In this document: positions 7,266 through 11,683 of the stretch, one piece after another
Layout of the letters: the number at the start of each line of letters is the position of its first letter
Position numbering within the stretch: the first letter of the stretch is position 1
Assembly (NCBI GenBank): GCA_902782395.1
Contig: CACZNF010000011.1
Location: 1-11,683, forward strand
DNA from: an uncultured Erysipelotrichaceae bacterium
Lineage (GTDB): Bacteria > Bacillota_I > Bacilli_A > RFN20 > CAG-826
DNA length: 11,683 nt
Direction of reading: 5' to 3'
Made by a program: the position numbers and the translations under genes
The notes under the pieces: model-generated
The model's input: the letters and a program-made list of their open reading frames with translations, nothing else
Databases searched by the model: none
Told to the model about the DNA's origin: nothing

Positions 7266-8381
7266 ATGAAAAATTTAAAAAAGAACATGCTCTTCTTAGG
7301 CATGATGGTTGCCTCCCTTGCTTTAACTGGCTGTGGTAATGACGCTAGTAAACCAAGCAAGTCAAAATCCGCTGGTGGCGATGAATCAACTGAACCAGCA
7401 GTTGACGATCGTCCAGAGTACAACGTCAAAATCGTTGGTGCTGATGGTGCTGAATTAAGCAATAGTAAAGTTAAAGCCGGCGACGCAATCGAAAAGCCTG
7501 CAGATCCAACCGCTCCAGCTGGTCAAAAATTCTATGGCTGGATGAACGTTAAAAACGGTGGCCAAATTTGGAACTTCGAAGACGAAACACTTAAAGTCGT
7601 CATGGAAGATGTCGAATTAAAACCATTATTCGTTCCAGCAAACCAAAATTCTCAAAACTTTGAAGCTGAACTTTGCCCAGATATCACTGAAAGAACAGGT
7701 AAAGATGGCACCCCAGGTATGGATGGTGTTACCTATTCCGGTGGTCAACAAGGTACAGGTTTAATCGGTAGAGACTATTACAACGCTGAAGGTACCGCTA
7801 ATGAATACGGTTCCTCTGGTTTATACATTAGAGATACTAGTGGCGTCGCTCGTTATGCCACAGCCACTGACTTAGCTAACGCAGAAACTGCTGAAAGCGT
7901 CTTCGGTGGTTTCGTCCATTATAACTATGTCAAAGGTAATACATTAACATGGGAACTCGAAAGTGATGCTGCTGCTGAAAACGTCACAATCTTCATGTCC
8001 CTCTCTGGCGAATACGGTCTCACTGAAATTTTCCAAGCTTTCGAAGGCCAAGGTGAAGATAGAGTTTGCGAACAATATGATGACAAAGGCTTCACAGTCA
8101 AAGTGAATGGTACTGCTCTTGAATATGGCAAACAAACAATTCACAACATCATTCCAAAGGATTTCATCCACTTCCAAGACTTCTTATTAAGCGCTAACGT
8201 TAGCCTTGTTGCTGGCAAGAATACAATTCAAATGACAGTTAATAACACCGACACACTCAACGGTACAATTGCTTCTACCGCTCCAGTCGTTGATGCTATC
8301 AAAGTCTTCTCTTCCAGTAACCTCACATGGCCAAACGCTAAGCTTTCTCAAATGAACAAAGCTGGTACCGAAGAAAAATAA
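7266..8381 (+). CDS. Lipoprotein with InlB-type repeat and CBM6/35-like domain
   Basis: This 371-residue protein begins with a lysine-rich signal peptide and a standard lipobox LTGC with Cys23, so it should be lipidated by Lgt and held on the outer face of the membrane. A Ser/Pro/Gly-rich linker (24-50) follows. Residues about 51-124 resemble a Listeria-Bacteroides (InlB B) repeat: a YNVKIVGADG strand, AGDAIEKPADP, GQKFYGW and a closing LKPLF strand. From FEAE at 132-135 to about 355 (VDAIKVFSSS) the sequence fits a CBM6/35-type beta sandwich. No catalytic motif is seen, so it likely binds carbohydrate or supports the neighbouring hydrolases. The ATG lacks a nearby ribosome binding site; initiation seems to depend on the structured leader. 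It ends 14 bases before the next GH3 gene, so the two are probably co-transcribed. Lipoprotein status is near certain; the CBM assignment is from motif impression and is moderate. Confidence 0.88.
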   Translation: MKNLKKNMLFLGMMVASLALTGCGNDASKPSKSKSAGGDESTEPAVDDRPEYNVKIVGADGAELSNSKVKAGDAIEKPADPTAPAGQKFYGWMNVKNGGQIWNFEDETLKVVMEDVELKPLFVPANQNSQNFEAELCPDITERTGKDGTPGMDGVTYSGGQQGTGLIGRDYYNAEGTANEYGSSGLYIRDTSGVARYATATDLANAETAESVFGGFVHYNYVKGNTLTWELESDAAAENVTIFMSLSGEYGLTEIFQAFEGQGEDRVCEQYDDKGFTVKVNGTALEYGKQTIHNIIPKDFIHFQDFLLSANVSLVAGKNTIQMTVNNTDTLNGTIASTAPVVDAIKVFSSSNLTWPNAKLSQMNKAGTEEK

Positions 8382-8395
8382 AAAGGTAAATAACA

Positions 8396-11346
8396 ATGAG
8401 TATCATTAAAAAACTATTAAAGCCTCGCGTTATTATCTGGGCAGCGACCACCGTGGTTCTCACCGGTGTGCTCATTGCCGCAGACTACTTCGCGATGAAC
8501 AAATACGTCAAATTAATTGAAGCTACTGAATTAGGTGGCGATACACCAATCCCAGATCCAAATCAAAAAGGTAATGCTTTCGTTGCCGAATTTGATACAA
8601 AAGACAAAGCGTTCGATAACGCTAACAAAGTCACAAAAGAAATCTGTGAAGAAGGCATGATTCTTCTCAAAAACGATAACGCCGCCTTACCACTTGCTAA
8701 AGGCGCTAAAGTTACCGTCTTTGGTAGAAACTCCGTTGATTTAGTCTACGGTGGTTCTGGCTCTGCTGCTCCAGGTAAGAGTACAGATGAAAAAATTAAC
8801 AAAAAATATGGTTGGAGAAAAACAATCAACGATTCTTTAGAAGAAGCTGGATTCTCTGTTAACCCAGAAATGCAGAAGTTCTATGACAAACAAAAGAAAC
8901 GTGATCCAGAACCAGACATGGAAGACTCCTCTGGTAAGCAAAAGGACGTTGCGACCTTATTCGCTGGTGAAGCTAGTTACGATAAGTACACTGACCCAGT
9001 TAAGAACTCTTATAAGCAATATAACGATGCCGCGCTTATCGTCATTTCTCGTATCGCTGGTGAAGGCTGGGACTTACCAAGACAAGCCTATGACAGTAGT
9101 AATCGTCACTATCTTGAATTAGACAATGCTGAAAGACAATTAATCAAAGAAGTCGCAGCTTCCCAACAATTTAAGAAAATCGTTCTCTTACTCAACGGTT
9201 CTAACTATATTGATTTAGGTTTCTTATATGAAAGAACCAACCAAGCCGAATATAACGAATTCGGTAAATACATCGACGCCGTTATTAACATTGGTAGCCC
9301 AGGCGCTAATGGTATTATGGCCTTAGGTAACATCCTTAACGGTACAGTTAATCCATCTGGTATAAATCCTACCTCAATCCAAAGGGTTCTGATAACTACA
9401 TTAGAAACGGTGAAGCTTCAAAATACTATGTCGTCGAATACGAAGAAAACATCTATCTCGGCTACAGATATTATGAAACACGCGGCCATATTGATGGTGA
9501 AGATTGGTATAACGCTAATGTCGTTTATCCATTCGGTTATGGCTTAAGCTACACAGAATTTGAACAAGAAATTACCAACGTCTCTGCTTTAGAAGGTGAA
9601 GCTTTAGAATATGATAAGGATAATGGTGGTAAGAAATTCACCGTTAACATCAAAGTCAAAAACACCAAAAAGACACCAGGTAAGCAAGTTGTTCAACTCT
9701 ATGCTTCCGCGCCATACACCAATGGTGGTATCGAAAAAGCTCATAAAGTTTTAGTGGGCTTTGCCAAAACAAAAGAATTAAAACAAAACGAAACCGATAC
9801 AGTGGAAATCGTTGTCGATCCATACGATATCGCAAGTTTTGACTCTCAAGACAAAAACGGTAATGGCTTCAAAGGCTATGAATTAGAAAAAGGTGAATAC
9901 ACCTTCTATGCTGGTACAGACGCCCACAACTCCTTCGGCCAATTCAAAAAGAATTTAGCCGCTGATGTGAAGATTGAAAAAGACCCTGTCTCAAAAGAAA
10001 AGGTCGAACCATTATTCCCAGAAGTTACTGCTCATATGAATCCAGCAGAAAGCTTATCCAGAAGTAACTTCACTGGCACATTCCCAAAAGCAATTACTGA
10101 TGCGGAACGTGTCCTTGATGATGATACATTCGCTAAATTACAATCTAAAGAAACTACAAATAAAGAGACATTTGAAAAGCTTCCAACAATGGGTGCTGAA
10201 TACAAAGTCACTCTTAGAGATTTAGCGGGTAAAGCTTATGATGATCCAATGTGGGATCAATTCCTTGATCAATTAACATTCAACGAAATGCTTACATTAT
10301 TCAACGATGGTTGTTACTCAACAGCGGCTATCGAACGTAAGATGAAAGTCATGAATGAAGAAACCGGCAAGGAAGAAGAAAAGAATGTTGTTATTATTCC
10401 AAAGACAACTTCTGCTGACGGCCCAACCGGTATCGTTGGCTTCTTAGGTGATAAAGCCATCTATGGTTGCTGCTACTATCAATCAGAATGCTTATTAGCT
10501 CAAACATACAACGTCGAATTAGCGGATAAACAAGCTAACGCTATCGGTAATGAATGTTTAGTTGGTAACGAAGCTGGTGGTGGTTTGGCTTACCCAGGTT
10601 GGTATGCACCAGGTGTCAACTTACACCGTTCTCCATTCTCTGGTCGTAACACTGAATACTACTCCGAAGATCCATTCTTAAATGGTAGATTCGCTGGTAG
10701 AGTCATTAAGGGTGTTGCCGAAAAAGGTGTCTACGCTAACGTTAAACACTTCGCGGTCAACGACCAAGAAACACACAGATCCACAATGGGTATTGCCACA
10801 TGGTTAGATGAACAAGCTATGCGTGAACTTTACCTCAAAGCGTTCGAAATGGCTGTTAAAGAAGGTGAAGCTAAAGGCTTAATGACTTCCTTCAACCGTA
10901 TCGGTACTGAATGGGCTGGTGGTTCCTACCGCTTAGTCACAACCATCCTTAAGAAAGAATGGGGCTTCAAAGGTTCCGTCATCTGTGACTTCCATACAGA
11001 CTTCTATATGGACAGTAAGCAAATGCTCTACGCCGGTGGCGATATCAACCTCTGCGCTGATAAAGAATTAAAGTTACCAACAAGTGGTAAGTACAGCACT
11101 CCTTACGTCAAAGCGGATAACGTTAAAGACGCTAACTTACTGAGAAGAAGTGCACACAACAACTTATACGCTTTAGCTAACTCCTGCGCTCTTAAAGTCG
11201 ATATCATCGGCTATAAGGCAGCCTGGTGGAAGAACTTATTCCGCGGCGTTGAAATCGGTTTACCAATCGCTTTAGCGGCTTGGGGCTTCGTGGTTATCTT
11301 CACTGCTTTACGCAAAAAAGAAGATCCAGTTCCACAAGCGGAATAG
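8396..11346 (+). pseudogene. Permuted GH3 hydrolase with two membrane helices, frameshifted
   Basis: AAAGGT 8 bases upstream supports the ATG at 8396. Residues 1-10 are basic, 11-33 form a membrane helix, then comes the GH3 alpha/beta sandwich domain to NPSG near 9360. There the frame breaks: the first frame runs on as unrelated sequence to a stop at 9547, while GH3 sequence resumes in another frame from 9361 (KSYLNPKGSDNY, YPFGYGLSY) and runs to 11346. Compared with the paralogues about 12-13 residues are missing, including RTVDT, so a deletion of roughly 37 bases fits; restoring that length gives about 996 codons. The second part holds the Fn3-like domain, the TIM barrel with ADGP, GRNTEYYSEDP, KHF (10744-10752) and probable nucleophile Asp at 10987-10989 (ICDF), and ends with a membrane helix (about 11245-11313) and a short charged tail. 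It lacks the Ig-like domain and Gly-Gly-Cys motif of its paralogues. It may be a true pseudogene, a strain variant or an assembly error; the intact barrel and codon use suggest recent damage. Confidence 0.85.
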
Positions 11347-11365
11347 TTAACTATTAAACCAAAAT

Positions 11366-11398
11366 AAGCGAATCTCAAACGAGGTTCGCTTTTATTTA
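11366..11398 (+). terminator. Terminator of lipoprotein-GH3 operon, possibly bidirectional
   Basis: AAGCGAATCTC (11366-11376) pairs with GAGGTTCGCTT (11381-11391) through 11 bp including one G-U, with loop AAAC and a T-rich tail (TTTTATTTA). AAAAT at 11361-11365 would provide a T-tract on the other strand, so the hairpin could also stop transcription coming from lgt. Confidence 0.88.
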
Positions 11399-11472
11399 TA
11401 TAATATTAATGCTTATTTAACTGTCTTTTTGATTAATACGCTTTATATAATCCTTATTATTAAAAATAATAT

Positions 11473-11500
11473 ATAAAAAGCAGTGAACTTAATCACTGCT
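11473..11500 (-). terminator. Terminator of lgt
   Basis: Read on the minus strand, AGCAGTGA (11500-11493) pairs with TCACTGCT (11486-11479) through 8 bp with a 6-base loop, followed by a T-run (11479-11475) and more AT-rich sequence. The stem overlaps the last codons and the TGA stop of lgt. Confidence 0.85.
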
Positions 11501-11683
11501 CATTACTAGTTAGCTTTCTATCCTCTATCTTTTTATCAAAGTAACGATAGATGAAGAAGAAGGCAATTCCTCCGATTACCATAAGGATGGCCCAGAACTG
11601 GGAAGGAGTTAATCCTGGTACGAATTTACCTCTTTCAACAACGTCGCCTCTAATAAATTCAATTAAGAATCTCCAAACACCAT
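11493..11683 (-). CDS. lgt: Prolipoprotein diacylglyceryl transferase, C-terminal part
   Basis: The minus-strand frame entering at 11683 gives 62 residues to a TGA at 11495-11493. It contains WRFLIEFIRGD, matching the conserved R-F-x-x-E-F-x-R segment near the C-terminus of Lgt, then LTPSQFW and a final membrane helix (about AILMVIGGIAFFFIYRY) with a charged tail, as in the end of Lgt. About 200 or more residues lie outside the window. Lgt transfers diacylglycerol from phosphatidylglycerol to the lipobox Cys of prolipoproteins in the membrane; the lipoprotein at 7266 would be a substrate. It converges with the GH3 operon and is not co-transcribed with it. Both Gln codons are CAG, unlike the CAA-dominated GH3 genes, which suggests lower expression. 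Confidence 0.85.
   Translation of the reverse strand, partial: GVWRFLIEFIRGDVVERGKFVPGLTPSQFWAILMVIGGIAFFFIYRYFDKKIEDRKLTSNEQ

Noticed and set aside
9352..9547. Programmed ribosomal frameshift joining the two parts of the third GH3 gene
   Set aside because: There is no slippery heptamer at the junction, and a frameshift would not restore the roughly 12 missing conserved residues. A deletion explains both observations.
9754..11346. Separate short GH3 gene starting at the ATG at 9754
   Set aside because: GH3 sequence continues in the same frame upstream to 9361, and the ATG lies inside the Fn3-like domain without a ribosome binding site.
11493..11495. TGA read as tryptophan, Mycoplasma code
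   Set aside because: TGA falls exactly where Lgt should end and overlaps the terminator stem, and Trp in all genes is TGG.
1..11683. CRISPR arrays, tRNA or rRNA genes, insertion sequences
   Set aside because: I saw no regularly spaced repeats, no cloverleaf or rRNA-like sequence, and no transposase or flanking inverted repeats. Repetition in the window is explained by the GH3 paralogues.

Overview
The window looks like part of a low-GC Gram-positive chromosome, most likely an uncultured anaerobic Bacilli or Mollicutes-related gut or rumen lineage. The basis is AT-rich spacers, AAAGG-type ribosome binding sites, Lys/Asn/Glu-rich proteins, and a strong preference for CAA, CCA, ACA, GAA and TTA codons. 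TGA serves as a stop in the last gene and all Trp codons seen are TGG, so the Mycoplasma code is not in use. The lineage call is inference.

Layout. (1) 1-3372 +: a large secreted glycoside hydrolase family 3 (GH3) protein, cut at its 5' end. (2) 3373-3643: terminator, then a promoter region with a direct repeat and a short leader hairpin. (3) 3644-7015 +: a complete paralogue of the first gene. (4) 7016-7265: terminator, a possible regulated promoter with a perfect palindrome in its spacer, and an unusually structured leader. (5) 7266-8381 +: a lipoprotein with an InlB-type repeat and a CBM6/35-like domain. (6) 8396-11346 +: a third, more distant GH3 protein, broken by a frameshifting deletion near 9361. 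(7) 11347-11492: two terminators facing each other. (8) 11493-11683 -: the C-terminal end of lgt, prolipoprotein diacylglyceryl transferase.

All three GH3 proteins have the permuted domain order: the alpha/beta sandwich domain first, then an Fn3-like domain, then the TIM barrel with the nucleophile Asp. All appear to work outside the membrane. The first two end in a Gly-Gly-Cys motif, a hydrophobic helix and a basic tail, which resembles a C-terminal sorting signal. The third has a membrane helix at each end. The lipoprotein could hold a carbohydrate near these enzymes. The locus therefore reads as a cell-surface glycan-degrading module; the substrate cannot be told from sequence.

The most unusual parts are the leader of the lipoprotein gene, where the only good Shine-Dalgarno lies about 52 bases from the start codon behind a 9-bp hairpin; the Cys-containing C-terminal anchors; and the shared departures from normal GH3 motifs in the first two enzymes.
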